A stretch of 64,000 nucleotides of DNA from Thamnaconus septentrionalis (GCA_009823395.1 CM020518.1:11026501-11090500), one strand, 5' to 3'; shown: positions 25,601 through 42,199, counted from the first letter of the stretch. Numbers and translations are program-made. Notes: generated from the letters alone by a model not told the origin.

Positions 25601-28600
25601 GGGCAGTGTAATACGCTCTTAATACCTGGGAACTTGTTCACCTGCCCGGACACGATGTTTTCATTGTCGTGGAAGGACACCCCGTGCCAGTAGATATCGC
25701 AAGCTGCTCGTCTTCCCAGGGGAAACTGCGGGAGGAGGAGGGAGGGAGCGGTTGAAATGTGCACACTCAGTAGAGAGAGAGAGAGAGAGAGAAAAGAAAT
25801 CACATGTGAAGGAGAATGAAGGCCTTAATCTGTTTGGTATGACTCAGGAGAAAGGTAAGGTGATTGGTGACCCCGGAGGATAATCTTGCCTAAAGATGGC
25901 AGCCTGACCGCGCTCAGTTGTGATGAGTTGGCAAAGAGGCCAGAGGAGCGGCGCTATAAAAGGATTTGGAGGGCTGGGGAAATCCTGCTGGCACAGAGTG
26001 CAGCTTTTGTCCTCCCAACACCTGCTCGCAGCCACACGCTCGGCAGGCAGGGGTTGCAGGGAAAACATGGCATTCAAATTAGTATTGAAAAAATAATGAT
26101 ATATCGATATTTTTTTCAATACTGAAAATTAAAAACGATACGATAGGACTTCTCCGTGGTAACGATATATCGGTGGAACTACATCGAGGCGACGTGCGGT
26201 GCCGCCAACACACACGCAAACACTCCGAGCGCTTCAGCCCCGAAACTTCTGCGGTTGCTAGCATCGAAAATCGTATCGAAAATCAATATTTTCCCAAATA
26301 TCGTATCGAAGTCGGAAATTCAGTATCGTGGCAAAACTAATACAAATAATACGTGCACATTAATGTTCAACTAAAGTTTCATCCAACCATTTTTTCAGAT
26401 ATTTAATTTTTTTTTATCTAGTCGGAAAACCATTGAATCATTAATTATCTAAAGATGTCCCGAAAACAATATATTTAGCCCTCTGTTTGCAACCTCCTAC
26501 AAATTTTCAGTTCTGGCTCCCTCCTCAAATTGACATTTTGGTGAGTCACTCACATGGTTTGGAAGGTGACCCTGAAAAACCCTGAAGATGTACACGTAAA
26601 GGTCTCAGCACTTTGTGACATCACAAAGGGCAGATTTCCAAAGCTGTGAATTCATTGACAAACCCTTGTGTTGAATTCACGACGGTGAAAACAAACCTGC
26701 AATCCGGCTCACTGTTATCACTCCTCTCACACATTAAAGGTACATTTCAGAAGGTCAAACTGGCCGGGTGATTTCTAACAGGGCTCCATCCTCCACTTCC
26801 GGTGCATCGCAACTCTATTCCAAAGCCGCAGAAAAAGCCGCGCCACCGCCAGGTTCTCGGATGAGGTTCAGCTCGGGACAGATCTCTGACGGGGCGGCGG
26901 CATCTCATTAATAAGTTAGCGGGGGGAACACGTGGAACCGGGGTGGGGTGGGGAACCCAGACAATATAAATACCTGCACACGGACGACGACGGTGTGCAG
27001 CTGTGGGGAGAAGGTCGACGTGGTGAGCAGTTTGAAGGGATTAATGCGCAAAGGATGCGATAGGGGAGGCGCAGTTTCAGCGTGTTTTAAACACCATCCC
27101 TGGCGACAGACTGGACAAAATCACTCTCGCAACCCTCACCAGAATAAAAGTATTCAATAAATTACCACAAATTTATAAAACATATTTAAATAATCTTCCT
27201 GTGAAGGCGCTGAAAGAGCTACTGGGTTTGTTTTGACGTGTAAGTCGAAACCACTTGGTTAAGTTACAAATGTTTCATCACGCTGTGAGTTTTTAGCTGA
27301 ATGTCTTCAGGTCACTATAATCTAAATTAATAACATTATTGTTCTAATTATTTATTTCAAATATCTTCAGTTGACAGGATTCGACTTTCTGAAGACAAGA
27401 CTTATTTTCTGGAGGACAGCACGCGATGGCTCTGCAATGGTAACCTTGCCGTTAAATGACAGGGCTTTTGAATGGGACGCGCTTTAATTAAAGATGCCAG
27501 CTGAGTCTGAAGGGGCCTAAAAAAAGCCGCAAAGCCTTAATTAAATACATTTAGTTATTAACCTCAGATTGCCAAGTCGTTACTCCGACCCTCGAGCCTG
27601 CCATTCTCTCGCTTCGTCCTGCAGGACTTACACTCTATTGGATTAAGGGGAGCTTAAGGCTTATCATTTGCCACTGTTTAAGAGAATGCCATATGCTGAA
27701 AGTCAGTTGACATCTGCCTCTCTGGTCAGGATGGAGTGGCAGATGTCAGAGATGTAGTAATGTGTGGATGAAATTGATTGAAAAGTTATGCCAAACTAAC
27801 AAAAAAAAAAACAAAAAAAATGCTATTTAAAGGCCTTGCAAAGTGGCCTGACTTCCAATTGTCAGCGCTAAGTTCATTACAAACAATATCAAGTTAACGA
27901 GTTCCAGCCTCTTAAGTCATCTTGACATTTGAAATGCCATCGGATATGAAGCGTTCCTGACTTCGCTGGGGACGGAGCGTGACCACGGTGTGTAGTAACC
28001 CGCGGGGCATCTGGCTACTGTTTCCAAAAAGCAGACACGCGGAGGTTTAAGTGTCACCGCGTGGCCACGGGCGACAAGTCCAGTCGTCACCTGGGCCGCC
28101 TGGCTGCACCGGCACCGCCTTCACTGCCCGTGCATAAATGAAGGCCGCCTTAATAGCGGCCGATAGCGGGTATTAATTGCACGGCCGGGGTCGTGTCTGC
28201 GCGCGGCTTCGTCAATTAGCGCCGGCGTGAATCATTTATCGGTTGTTTTTGTGTGCAACTTTCATCCACATCCATCGTGTGTAATTTAATATGCCGGAGG
28301 AGAGAGGAGAGCCAGTGTCGAGTAGCTGCTTGCCATTTAAAAGCGGCTTGTCATCCACTCAAAAGTGTTCAAAGTTCTGTTATTTTAGTTCGTTGTCATT
28401 TCTCATCCGCTTTGTCCATGAAAGCTCTTTGTTTGTTTTGTTCAGCAGAGGTTAAGAGGATTGTCCTTGACGCGGGTAGTGAAAACATAACTGAAGTTAC
28501 CCTTGGAAGCAAGTGTGAATTGACATCGATGATGGGGGGGGGGGAGGAAGAAAATCCACATTTTCAGTGTTTACACTCGATAATGTCAGGACAAGGAGCA

Positions 28601-29509
28601 TAGGATAGCCTCACGAAGAATGCATGTGCAAGTTTTAAGTCCAGTCGGGTTCAGTACAGTTCAGTTTCAGTTTATTTTGCAAATCAATTATGATACAAAT
28701 ACAAATGACATTCGCTCAAAGTAAATTTGTAAAAAAATAAAATAAAAAAAAAGGGACTCCCCAGTGTGTTTCATCTAAACAGATGAAACACATTAAAGGT
28801 CCTTGCCTAAGAATTTGCTTTTCTTCCTTTTAAAAGCGGTTCTCCAGGCAGCCGATTGCAAGGAACCAACTGTGCGCACTTGCTGGTGCCAGCTCCTGGC
28901 GCTCGCAACACAGAAATAAAACTTGCACAGCATGTGAGCGGGAAGCATCTCTGCAGAACAATCTAGCGTGCAACGCACCTCTTTCCATTTCAGCTGCTTG
29001 ATGCTCAACTTCAGCGCCTCCAGGGAGGTTTTGGCTTTCGCCGTGTCCACCGTCACCGGCCTTCTCTTCCTCGCCAGTTTAAGTGCCTCCTCGCGCCTTG
29101 AGTCTTGATTGTTCTTGGACGCTTGGTTATTGACGTAGTTCCCATTAGTCTCCAGCTTGCCCTGCAGGATCTTCCCGTTCCCTTTGATTTGAAGCGTCCG
29201 CTCCAGCTCGGCCCTATTCACGTTCTTCTTCGCGTGGACAGAGACAAGGGACCCATAGATGGACGGGTCCGAGCTGCCGCAGGTGTTCCTGTCTTTCCCC
29301 ATCCTGCCACCACGACTTTTATGGCCGTGGACGGAGCTCCTGGACGCGTTGCCGCAAGCTAAGCTGACGCTGGGAGGGTCCGAGGCACCGGGGGAGGAGG
29401 CTGGTGGAGCCTGCTCCTCGGAGTGCACACCCTCTTTCTCAGCATCCTCGCCCAGCGACTTCATCTGCTCGAGCCGAACCTCCACTTGCACATACTGGTC
29501 GCTCATCAT
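16930..29509 (-). CDS. ttll11: Tubulin polyglutamylase TTLL11
   Basis: Ten coding exons on the minus strand: 29509-28979, 25725-25626, 25385-25252, 24297-24007, 23918-23634, 22913-22818, 22724-22612, 19595-19365, 18478-18372 and 17245-16930 (stop 16932-16930). Summed length is 2204 nt, one short of 735 codons. TTLL11 adds glutamate chains to tubulin tails in cilia and basal bodies (family knowledge). Visible ATP-grasp/TTL motifs: KRRPVTVDTAKAKTSLEALK near residue 150, IYWHGVSFHD, VKPDGGSQGDGIYL (272-285), VVQEYI and KFDIRLYVL (about 304-327), LTNYSLN (366-372) and ILGFDILL...LLEVNSNPSM (448-472), including the metal-binding Glu and Asn. Exon 19595-19365 carries KQVYPKYAKQFNYLRLVER and the next LSNSYFTMASVDILYIDITRRW, as in vertebrate TTLL11. 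The last exon has a frame break. ATG 29509 is followed at once by a second ATG. Confidence 0.95.
17825..18014. mobile_element. Short inverted-repeat element (MITE-like)
   Basis: Both ends begin GTTCA(G/C)ACTGC followed by related sequence ending near CC/TGATT, in inverted orientation. Internal copies of aatccgattt and its complement are present. Elements of this look (reports of 'gtgtgaacg' with 'aatccgat') are widespread in fish. The superfamily is not assigned. Confidence 0.6.
18339..18369 (+). repeat. GT tract abutting a ttll11 donor site
   Basis: In the transcript sense this reads gtaacacacacac immediately after the exon 18478-18372 donor, so the microsatellite starts at intron position 3-4. 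Confidence 0.9.
18479..19364 (-). other. ttll11 intron
   Basis: The intron includes AT-rich sequence and, at 19190-19245, a short retroposon-like 3' tail ending in CTT repeats. No gene was recognised. Confidence 0.6.
19190..19245 (+). repeat. Retroposon-type 3' tail
   Basis: The sequence TGCAAATTTGCCCAGCGTGG is followed by a TTC-repeat end. It closely resembles the tail at 24494-24556 and, inverted, the stretch at 19962-19995. This suggests three copies of one non-LTR family, not named here. Confidence 0.5.
19625..19650 (+). repeat. (CA)13 tract upstream of a ttll11 acceptor
   Basis: On the coding strand this is a GT tract beginning about 30 bases before the acceptor of exon 19595-19365. 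Confidence 0.95.
22569..22602 (+). repeat. (TG)17 tract abutting a ttll11 donor
   Basis: On the coding strand the donor GTAAGCGCG at 22611 runs directly into this CA repeat. Confidence 0.95.
22936..23372. mobile_element. hAT-type MITE with a perfect 8-bp target duplication
   Basis: The element starts TAGGGATG and ends CATCCCTA. It is flanked by AAAGGAAA at 22928-22935 and again at 23373-23380, an exact 8-base target site duplication typical of hAT transposition. The AT-rich 437-base interior repeats AATTAATCGATTAATTG-like palindromes and has no transposase. It sits in the ttll11 intron between exons 22913-22818 and 23918-23634, only about 15 bases from the upstream end of the former, so it forms much of that acceptor's upstream context. 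Confidence 0.9.
24494..24560 (+). repeat. Retroposon-type 3' tail with CTT repeats
   Basis: TGCAAATTTCCCCACTGTTGG is followed by an AATAAAG and TTC repeats. It is a second copy of the family seen at 19190-19245 and lies in a ttll11 intron. Confidence 0.55.
24838..25000. repeat. Possible inverted-repeat element
   Basis: TACATGGACACAAATAATCGG on the left faces CCGAATGGCGTCCATGTACA on the right as imperfect inverted ends, in a ttll11 intron. Family unknown. Confidence 0.35.
26080..26330. repeat. Dispersed repeat with cgatacgat/atatcgat motifs
   Basis: The stretch is dense in self-complementary atatcgat and atcgtatcga words on both sides, as in non-autonomous fish transposons. Exact borders and target duplications were not resolved. 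Confidence 0.45.
28650..28750 (+). repeat. Retroposon-like tail
   Basis: The sequence CAGTTCAGTTTCAGTTTATT is followed by an A-rich end (AAAATAAAATAAAAAAAAA). It is a common form of fish non-LTR or SINE 3' end. Family not assigned. Confidence 0.35.
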
Positions 29510-31559
29510 GTCAAACGGCTCGACGTGACACCGCTGGGCAAAGCAACGCTGTGCCGCGGAGTGTAAAAAGCCGGCAAGCTGACCTTACTGTGAAATGATG
29601 TAGCACGCATCGCTAGCTCAAAGGGCTAATAAAAAATGGGAAAGAATCATAATGCCTTACTGAGTTATCTGCCAAAGGGCGTTAGTGGGCGAATTGAAGA
29701 AATGTGCCGATATAATTTATGGTTATTTATTTAGCTCTACGTAGACATACGTTTTAAGGATAACCATAGCCGTTTGACGGCGAGGCACATTGATTTTTAT
29801 TAACTTTAAGCAGCTCTTCGTAGTCGACTTACCGTGTGCTAGCTGCTAACAGCTCCAAGTGGAGGCTAGCGCCGGGGGGACAGCAGCTAAGCTGGACCCG
29901 ACGAGTGGCTGTCAGGAGCTCGCAAAGCTCGCCAAGCGACGTTAACATTCCGTGGTGTTGGCAAGACTTGACGCCGAAGTCACCACACGCTTTTATCAAA
30001 CTGCTTTTCGCCCCACCCGACACTCGAGCAGCGAGCGGCCGGTGTTGCAGTGATGTCCGCAGTCATATATGCCCCCGTGTGTCGCTGTTGCTGCCGGCTG
30101 GTCGGCCGTGAAGCAGAGGGCAGGCAGCCCAGCCTCCATCTGCTCCGAGCCCGGCTGCCTTCTCATCGCCTCCGACTTCTGGAAGTCGAGCAACCGCTCC
30201 ACCATTTACCCGGCACCGGCTATAAATTTGGCTTTTAAAAAATTAAACGACGAAAAGGGATGAGCTCTTTAGCTTGCGGAAATGTGATTTTGTTTTTTTG
30301 GTTTTGTTTTTTTTTTGCATGGCAAAAATCCAACTCCAGTTGCCTCGTTAATGGCGAAAACTGAAACAGCATGTTTTCAAAAGTGATTTGAAACCAATTT
30401 CAGCATTCCGGTCTGCTTTAGGCTGAGCAGAACTGAAACATTTCTGATAGTTTTTTCTTCCCCTTTTGAATTAATCTCCCATCGCTTTCTGCTATTCGCT
30501 TGAGCAATGGAATTTCCGTCAGTACCTGAAGGCATTAAAAGGGGTGCGTTTGAGCGGTGAGCATCCTCCTCCGCAATTATGATTCCAATAAATAATGTCT
30601 ACTGTGTGAAAGATCAATTATCAAATAATTAGGCATGTACTAAACAAAAAAACGTGGTTAGAGTTTTATTTGATAATAAACAAACATTTAATTTAATTTG
30701 TGTGCTTGTTATAATTTGATAACCCATTTGTGTACAAATACCTTTCCAAATGAATTTAAATTACGTGTTGATTTGTTTATGGCTCAACAACAACAGCAGC
30801 AGCATCGTCAATGATTTATTTAATCAATGATTTATTTAATTGGGTCTTCACTAAAAGTTCCTTTTATCAGTGGATCATTTATGAATAGTCTGACATAATT
30901 TATTAATTGCATTCTATTTTCCAGCACTCTGGGGAGCGTGTTTCTCTCTTTCTCTCTTCTGTTTATTTATTTATTTATTTATTTATTTTTTGGGCAGATT
31001 TGTGTCGGCGGCCCTGAAAGCAACTCTCTCAGCTGACGTCCCGCATCTTTCCCTTTAACGCGGCGCAGCGACGACTCGTCGGCAGAGATTTCGCCGTTAC
31101 AATCGTGCCCGTCTTCACCAGATGGCAACCATAATGGACAAAGCGCCTCGGCGCGATTCGCCTCTGCAGACTCTCGCGTCTTGACTTGACGGTGGGGAGA
31201 AAAGGATCGTCTCAATTGCCGGCCATGATTTACTGACCTACATGGAGCGATATTTGGAATTCTTTTAAACATTTTCAAGGACGTGCTCTCCATCATTTTT
31301 CTCTCTTCTTCTTCGTCCCCTTTTTCCGGCGACCGCCAGGACCAACCGAATTCACACGACCCCCCCTCCCCCTCCTGTTACGTTGCGGACAACGGCAGAC
31401 ATGGGAGAAGGCGCAGGGTGCGTTCAAGTGACAAGATGCGGGTCGGCTCGGTTCTTGGCGACGACGCGCGGCGCCGGTTCGGTGCGAAGGATGTGATCGA
31501 ACAGGACTGACTTCCCCCCCTGCATGCTCTCACCGTGCTCCTGACAAGAGTCGCCCACG
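29510..31559. other. Divergent intergenic region, ttll11 to dipk1b
   Basis: About 2 kb separates the ttll11 start codon (minus) from the dipk1b start codon (plus), so both promoters must lie here or in unseen 5' exons. The GC- and CpG-richer parts are near 29830-30240 (ttll11 side) and 31000-31560 (dipk1b side). An ATTT tetranucleotide run is at 30961-30988. No TATA box was assigned. Confidence 0.5.
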
Positions 31560-35353
<3,794 letters not shown>

Positions 35354-38300
35354 GAATTTCCTCTCGGCATCCACACAAGTACCCAGTAGAAATGTGCAGA
35401 TCTCTGGAGCAAGTTTTTCTCACAACAAAAAAAAAAGGTCCTTGGTATAATTGGCTACATATATATTTTAAAATACTCGAGTTCGATGCTTTATTTAAGG
35501 TCAAAGCGTTGCGGTCAGCCTCCTGTGGTGGGCCACAGCATAGACGTCCTTCTGAGACAGTAAACCTGTGTGACATTAAAACAATTGCAAAAAAAATAAA
35601 AATAAAAGTTTCACCACATTTAGCTCAGAATTGCAACCATTCGAAATTACATTTATCAAAACTGAGCTTGCACCTCCACATTGTGCAGTGTCGATTCTTT
35701 ATGCTCTGCATGTAAACACAATCACTGGACCCAAACTGGGCAAGGCCTTGATGCAGTGAAGCAAAGCATAAAGCAGCTGTGCACAGCAGCAAAGTTGCAA
35801 CGTGTTTATGGTGACTCGCTAGACTGTAAATGTGTTGTCTCTGACTTGAGCCAAAATAGTCAAAAGCTAACAGGAATGTCATAACCTAGCGTAGCCGAGG
35901 TCTGACATACTTTGGCCATGAACCAAATTCTGTTTGCAAAAACTGGGACGAGGACATTAATAGCATTGTGATAAAACCACAGTTGAGCCTAGTTGTACAT
36001 ATAAGCGTACTGATTGATTTATGTGTGACATGGGACAAGCTGAAAAGTGCATCATAAATACTTCTTTAGGTTTTTTTGTCTTGACACACACACATATATA
36101 TACATGCTCAGTTTCTGATTGGTTTCATTATTTACTACAGTATGTTGTACACTCAAGGGAACTTGACATGGCTCCAGTGACCAGGTGACAGCGCACACAT
36201 CCATGAGGTCTCGGCCTAATTTCTGAACCACGATTAACTGCATTTCTCTTCAGTTTGATTGATTCATCTCAGTTTTCTCACCCTACTTGCATAGAATAAG
36301 CAACATTAAGTCATACCTCAGTTGCTTTTCCCAGTGCTGCTAGTTCCGGTGATTGGCGACAGGTAAACATTAAACTCTTGTACATTCTACTGTCTAAAGC
36401 TGTGCATAGGACAATGGGACTAAAGTGTAGACGTTGAGGCTTATGCTGCATAAACTATGAATAACAGAAAACTGTGAGATGTCAACGTACAGTATTTACC
36501 AGATAATACAGAGTTATTAAAGAACACCTATAGGCCCCTGCCATCTTTTCAAGCCATGAAAACATGGATTTTGAAATTATTTTCAGGGAACTGTGAAGTC
36601 TTTGAGTTAAAACAACAAGAAACATTTTTGTTGACTTATGAAAAGTCATTAAATGAAACTGTGAAACCATGCATCTGTAAAACTAAACCTGAGTGGAGTT
36701 CCCTCCTTCTATAAATTTCAATCCAATGCGGTGAAAAAAAAAATAGATTGTGAATGAAAAATGCATAAACACAATGCAATGTAATTACTCTCCTGGTGTT
36801 AACCTGGTAGTCACAATGTATCAAAACGGATGTGAACAGACTGAAGATGTAAAAGAAAATAAGACGCAATTAAACTTTTTCTTAAAAACAAGAACAAAAC
36901 AACCTGGTTTGGATGATTTATTTTCACTGTGTGAGTAATTTGTTTTAATTCATATTTCTTTTAAAGGAAATTCTCATAAAGGATTCTGCATATTTTTTTA
37001 GTGTTTGTACTTAATGCATTAGAAACAAGAGCTGGTGGAATTGTAGTTTAATTATTATAGTTTAAAATATATATACATTTTGGCAGGTTACATTTTAATT
37101 GATCATAAAAGGAAGAAACGGCACAAAAAATATTTACCCCTTTCAGAAATAGGAAACTGGGCTATCCTGCGTTGTCTCTTAATGGCAACAATAGTGATGT
37201 ACTGATTGGACTTCCCTTGTAAAGTATTTAGTCTGGCAAAAATAAAAGACAATAACATTTTTGTATCCTTGTATTACCTTTTGTTACATAACTAGGTCAA
37301 CAACAACGACAACAAAATCAATATTTACTGTGAACTCCCAAGACTTGAATTTTCAAAAGGCAGTTGAAGGCACTTATCTCAGGGTCAAGTCGTTCTTCTT
37401 CCAGAATGGTGTCAACATCCGCTGATGGCTTCAAACGTGCTTACCGCAGGCTTGAGGGAGAAACTACATTTCATAGAAGAAATCAATTATTGAACTTAAA
37501 CTTTTTTCTTTCGAACCAAGATTTGCGTACAGTAGTTCAGCAATAACAAGTACTTGTAAAAATAGATTCTATGATTTATAACAAACACTTGCACATTGAG
37601 TATTGTAAATGAATGCAAAACAAAAATTGATCACCATCGTGGTAACCTGATGAAAGTATCTGGCCCGGTTCCATACTCAAAAGCCAACAACATGGTGGCT
37701 AAGGAGCTATCGGGAGCCATTCACTGTCTGCCCACACAATGCACAACGGAGACACCACAGTCAGAGTTGAGTCTCAAGGGGCAGTGTTACAGGTTTTCAG
37801 GTTATGTGTCTTGCGACTTCCAAATGAGTTCCCCAAAAACGACAATGCCAACTTTTTACTTCCTTTTCTTTGTTCCATATTTCAGAAAGCCTCTGCTAAA
37901 ACACACAAAGTTCTGGAAATTAGATCTTTGTGGTGTCAAACGGTGCACTGATACCTCTTGCAGATTAGTAACAATACACCCTCAGTGTGTGTCCCAATGT
38001 TGTTCATCCTTGAGACTGCCTTGTGTACGTTCCATCCACGTGCAAGGACCAACAAATTAACCAGTTGTAGCTGGTATCTCAAAGTGAGGAGTTCTACAGG
38101 AAGTTGTTAACAGAAAGCTAAATGTGATGCGGTTGTATTAATAACTACAATGCTCTGTACTGCAGTAATCTCAAACAATGAGCCTAGCCAAAGTCATTTC
38201 GAAGCAAAGCTCTGGACGTGGAAGAATAATAAGACAAAATAAATAGGCAAAACGTTTTGTTTTTTTTTTTTAAAAAAACCGGTTGTTATTTAATATATAA

Positions 38301-39842
38301 TACCTTTTCAATTTAATTGCCAGTTGTTGTTTTTTCTTTTAATCATTTGAACAGACCATGACATGTGACGTATTAAAATTGTTTCCTCCGCCTGTCGCGC
38401 AACAGATAATTTATTGTTGATCCCTGGACGGACGTGGCAGGATCTGGAGGGACTTTCTGTAGTCTAAAAATACGACCGCACAACAAACTTTATCCGGCGT
38501 CGCCATTAACGTCCTAAACTAGGACACTCGCGTTTACATGACTGTTAAAAAGTGTTGAGAATCGAGCAAAGTTTATAATTTCAAAATAAATAAATAAATA
38601 AATAAATAAATACAAAATTAAAATGACGCAACCCTGAATTTGAATTTGGCCAGCGGAACGACACGTTTCTTAATCCACGGGAGGATCCGTTTGCCACGAC
38701 GACAGCAAGACGAATATTTGTCGGGAAGCAAATAATACTCAGCTAAGAATGTACGACTTACACCTTGCTCTTTTAGTGGTTTAACAGCCCTACACAAAAC
38801 TTTAATGCAAATGAGAAGGTGTACGTTAGGACTCACCACCAGTTCGCCTTCTCAGCCACTGGGCTTATCACAGCTACGGAAGCCCGAAGGGACCTAACTT
38901 TATTTTGACAACATTAGCACGCAGCCGAGTAGTTGCGGTTCTCCCGCTGTCCATCATTCCATCCATCTTCTATACCCGCTTATTCCAAGTCAGGGTCACG
39001 TGGGTCTGATGGAGCCTATCCCAGCTGTCTTAGGGCGAAGGCAGGGTACACCCTGGACAAGTCGCCAGTTCATCGCAGGGAGTTCTCCCGTTGTGTCCGA
39101 TCTTACTGTCAGTTTTTAATTTTGTTTGTTTGTTTGTTTATATTTTATGTAGTTACATCCACAAAAAATCCATTGGATTGACATAATCGTTTATCAAGAC
39201 GAATGTGGCTGCATTTAAACCGTCATCAGTTTTTCCAACAGCTACTGATACACATTTCAAAGGATGTGTGATCAAGCATGAGGTCAGAAAAAGGCAATCA
39301 CCACTGCTAATAAATAGTTAATGGTGTTAGCGCTTCACCTAATAATTCTCTGTTCTCACATTCACAGCAAGCGAAAGATAAGTTCTGCTTTAATCATCCT
39401 CCACCTGCGGTCAAGACAATAAGCTTCCCTCTACTGGCAAAAGTGCACCCCTGACCATTTGTATGGTTTATAGCTGTGTGCACTGCTGCTCAGTTCATGT
39501 GTTTAAACATGACAAAAATAAATAAATAAATAAATCTGTTTTTTTTTCTTCTTCTTCATTTTAATTCAACAAAAATGATGCTGCAGCAAAATGTGAAATG
39601 AATATATTTTGGATATGTTCTGCAACCCGTTAACACTATAATGATGACGACAGAGAACAATACGGAATATTTAGAATGTCCATAATGGAGACAACAGAAG
39701 GCTCCAACCCGAATGAGTCGTAACACAGCTTCCATCTTCACATTTAAGAAGCAAGCGTCACATTTCGGACATGATGCTTGAGATTGTGTGTCTGACCCAT
39801 TCTTTTAAATGTGTTTTTAACATGTTTTCAAATAATTCAATG
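35354..39842. other. dipk1b 3' region and intergenic space to mrps2
   Basis: AATAAA-containing A-rich sequence near 35597 and 37239 could end dipk1b transcripts. An AAAT tetranucleotide run is at 38586-38612 and a retroposon tail at 38945-39083. Frames open around 37600-38060 have no recognisable similarity and look non-coding. Confidence 0.5.
38945..39083 (+). repeat. Retroposon-type repeat tail, forward copy
   Basis: The repeat contains CTTCTATACCCGCTTATTCC, GAGCCTATCCCAGCTGTCTT and ACCCTGGACAAGTCGCCAGT, words found in a very abundant fish non-LTR-type tail. It is nearly identical to the inverted copy at 50390-50515. Confidence 0.75.
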
Positions 39843-41248
39843 TCACGAGCTTGACGTTTTGGGCGCTGAGAGGCCGTGCAGCAGCTCCATCTGCCTCCTT
39901 TTGTCCTTGGCACGGTTGATGGTCGTCTTGAACAAACGACAGTACAGCTCCATGGTAATGGGAGTGTCATCGTTTCCTGGCACCGGGTACGTTATCAGGC
40001 TGGGATTACAGTTTGAGTCGACCACGCCGATGGTGGGAATGTTCATCTTTGCAGCGTCTCTGATGGCCACGTGTTGCTGAAACACATTGTTGAGGGTTGA
40101 GAGGAAGACGATGAGGTCTGGCAAGCGGACCCCGGGGCCGTACTGGATGTTGGCGTTGGTGAGGAGGCCGCCCTGCCAGTAACGCGTGTGGGCGTACTCC
40201 CCACATTCTTTTGCCGTGGTCTCAATCAGGTGGCAGAACTGACGCCGGCGGCTGATGAACAGTATGATGCCACCCCGGTACGCGATGTGGGCTGTGAAGT
40301 TCAAGGCCAGCTGAAGATGCTCCGTTGTCTGGTCGAGATCGATGATGTCATGGTCCAAGCGGCAGCCGTACAGGTAGGGCTCCATGAGCCTGAAAGAAAA
40401 ACAAACGGCTTTAATTTTTTTAAAATTCAAAATATATTAAAGAAATGGCAGCATAATATTAATTTTGCAGAATGACAACCTCTGAAATACTTATTTTCTT
40501 GCCAAAAAAACTTACTGGCCGATCAAGACAACTGACAATGATACTGCTGTTGTAAATGTACCTAGGAATGTCAAAAGCAATATATCGACAATTGGGACTG
40601 TTTAACCTCTGCACAAACAAGAAACTAAGGTTAAACTAAGACCTACTGAAATGAAAAAATAGCCAATGCTAATTGGCGTTTGATCAAACTTTGGGATCTG
40701 TGAGACATTATGCCAACCTGTGCCTGCAACCCCGTTTATGACCAAGATGCACTCTGGCGTCGAATAAGTCTTTCAGGGAGAAAAGCTCTGACACACGGAA
40801 GAAATCCGGCTTCTCCAGAGGCAGCGTAAGTAGCTTCTCTGTAAGAAAATGAAATCACATTGACGTTAGACATAAGGAGGATGACGTTTCCTGCGTTAGG
40901 GCTTGCGTTCGTCAGGAAGCCTACCTGAAACATCGTCAACTTGGAGCTGAGGAGTTCTAATAGGTGCCGCAGTGCTATACTGATGCCCAGCTATGGAGTA
41001 GCCGACTGCAACAGTCCTGGACTGTCGTAAACCCAAAAGGCCTGAAAGATAAATGAGAAGTCTTAGCAAGCTACAAGAATGAGCTAGTTGGGGTTAGCTT
41101 ACGTAGTCTGTTATCGTTTCTTTTTCCACACTAAAATTGAAGGAGCGGCATTTTATCCACACTTCTAAAATTGCAAACACATTCTTTCGCAAATAGTCAG
41201 AGAATATAGAATTCAACAGATACCTTTGGTCAGAGCTCGGGCTGCCAT
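39843..41248 (-). CDS. mrps2: Mitochondrial small ribosomal subunit protein uS2m (MRPS2)
   Basis: Four coding exons on the minus strand, 41248-41224, 41041-40925, 40838-40718 and 40389-39843, sum to 810 nt (269 aa plus stop). The protein belongs to the mitoribosome small subunit, near the mRNA channel. A basic, acid-poor N-terminus ([20 protein letters not shown]) fits a mitochondrial presequence. The uS2 domain follows: [17 protein letters not shown] (73-88), [88 protein letters not shown] and [19 protein letters not shown], all close to vertebrate MRPS2. In human the gene is a close neighbour of PPP1R26, as here. ATG 41248 is the first Met and gives a presequence of normal size. Confidence 0.96.
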
Positions 41249-42199
41249 GCCGACTTGTGTACCATGGAAGGTCAGCCAAATGCGGCTGCGCGACTGCTTC
41301 TTCCTGTAGCGTTCAGTTCTACTATAGTTGGATTACCGCCACCTTCTGGATTGACTCATAAATTACAAACGACAACCTTCCGGGTTTTCAGCCCAGCAGC
41401 CCCCTCCCCAAAACCTAAAAATAGTCCAAATACACGAAACGTTTCTTTAATTTCTCCTATTTGACATTTTCTTTAGCTATGTTTGTAAAAAGGTATGTTG
41501 CTCTCAGTCATTCGAACATAATACTGTGTCTAGTAAGTTGCATAACTCAAATGAACAAGATGGACACAGTAATAAGCTTGTTTTTGTTACCTATGAACAA
41601 TACAAAGTTGTGCAAGTCTCTTTGCTGTTTGCACAGTAAATTAAATACACACAGCAGTATTCTACCCCAGTTTTATTGAAGACCAACACAACTCAAGTTG
41701 TTTTTGAACTTCAGACCATAAAACACTTTTAAAATAAAATAAAGGAGTCTTAAGAAAAAAAAGCTGGTAACACTGTAAAAAAAAAAAAAAAAAAAAATAT
41801 CCTGAATAATTTTGCATACAAACATTTTTGAATCTCTGGGGAAAAAAAAATTGCAATGCAATCAGGAAGAGAACCGACACAACTTTCTGTTAGTCTTGAG
41901 GAGACAAATGAATCATTGATCCTGAACCAAACTTGTACAATTACTTCGGAACTCTCAAAGTCAACAAAATCCAAATAAAATTATATAAAATATTAACATG
42001 AAATATTTAACGGTAACATTAAATGAACGAGGTGCAAGATGACTATGAAGAGTGTAAGTGAAGAATCACATCTTATTCTGCTAAACTGTGCTTGACAGGG
42101 CCTTTCTTTGTCCTGAGGAAAAAATGGGAAAATTCAGGACATCATCGTTTTTAATCGTGTTCCTGTTTATGTGCCATAATCAAGATGAGAAATCTTGTT
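41249..42199. other. Interval between the mrps2 start and ppp1r26 3' end
   Basis: The mrps2 promoter should lie at the low-coordinate side. A minus-strand AATAAA (plus TTTATT at 41672-41677) is a candidate distal polyadenylation signal for ppp1r26. A 22-base A run lies at 41776-41797. Confidence 0.45.

Larger units (their letters stand above)
25726..28978 (-). other. ttll11 first coding intron
   Basis: The 3.25-kb intron contains a GA tract (about 25770-25795), a dispersed repeat rich in cgatacgat motifs (26080-26330), and a GC/AT-mixed, microsatellite-free stretch (27470-28260) that looks like conserved regulatory DNA. A retroposon-like tail lies near 28650-28750. No exon was found. Confidence 0.6.

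Noticed and set aside
37596..38060. 154-codon frame in the dipk1b 3' region
   Set aside because: No similarity, no codon bias, and it lies in AT-rich 3' sequence.
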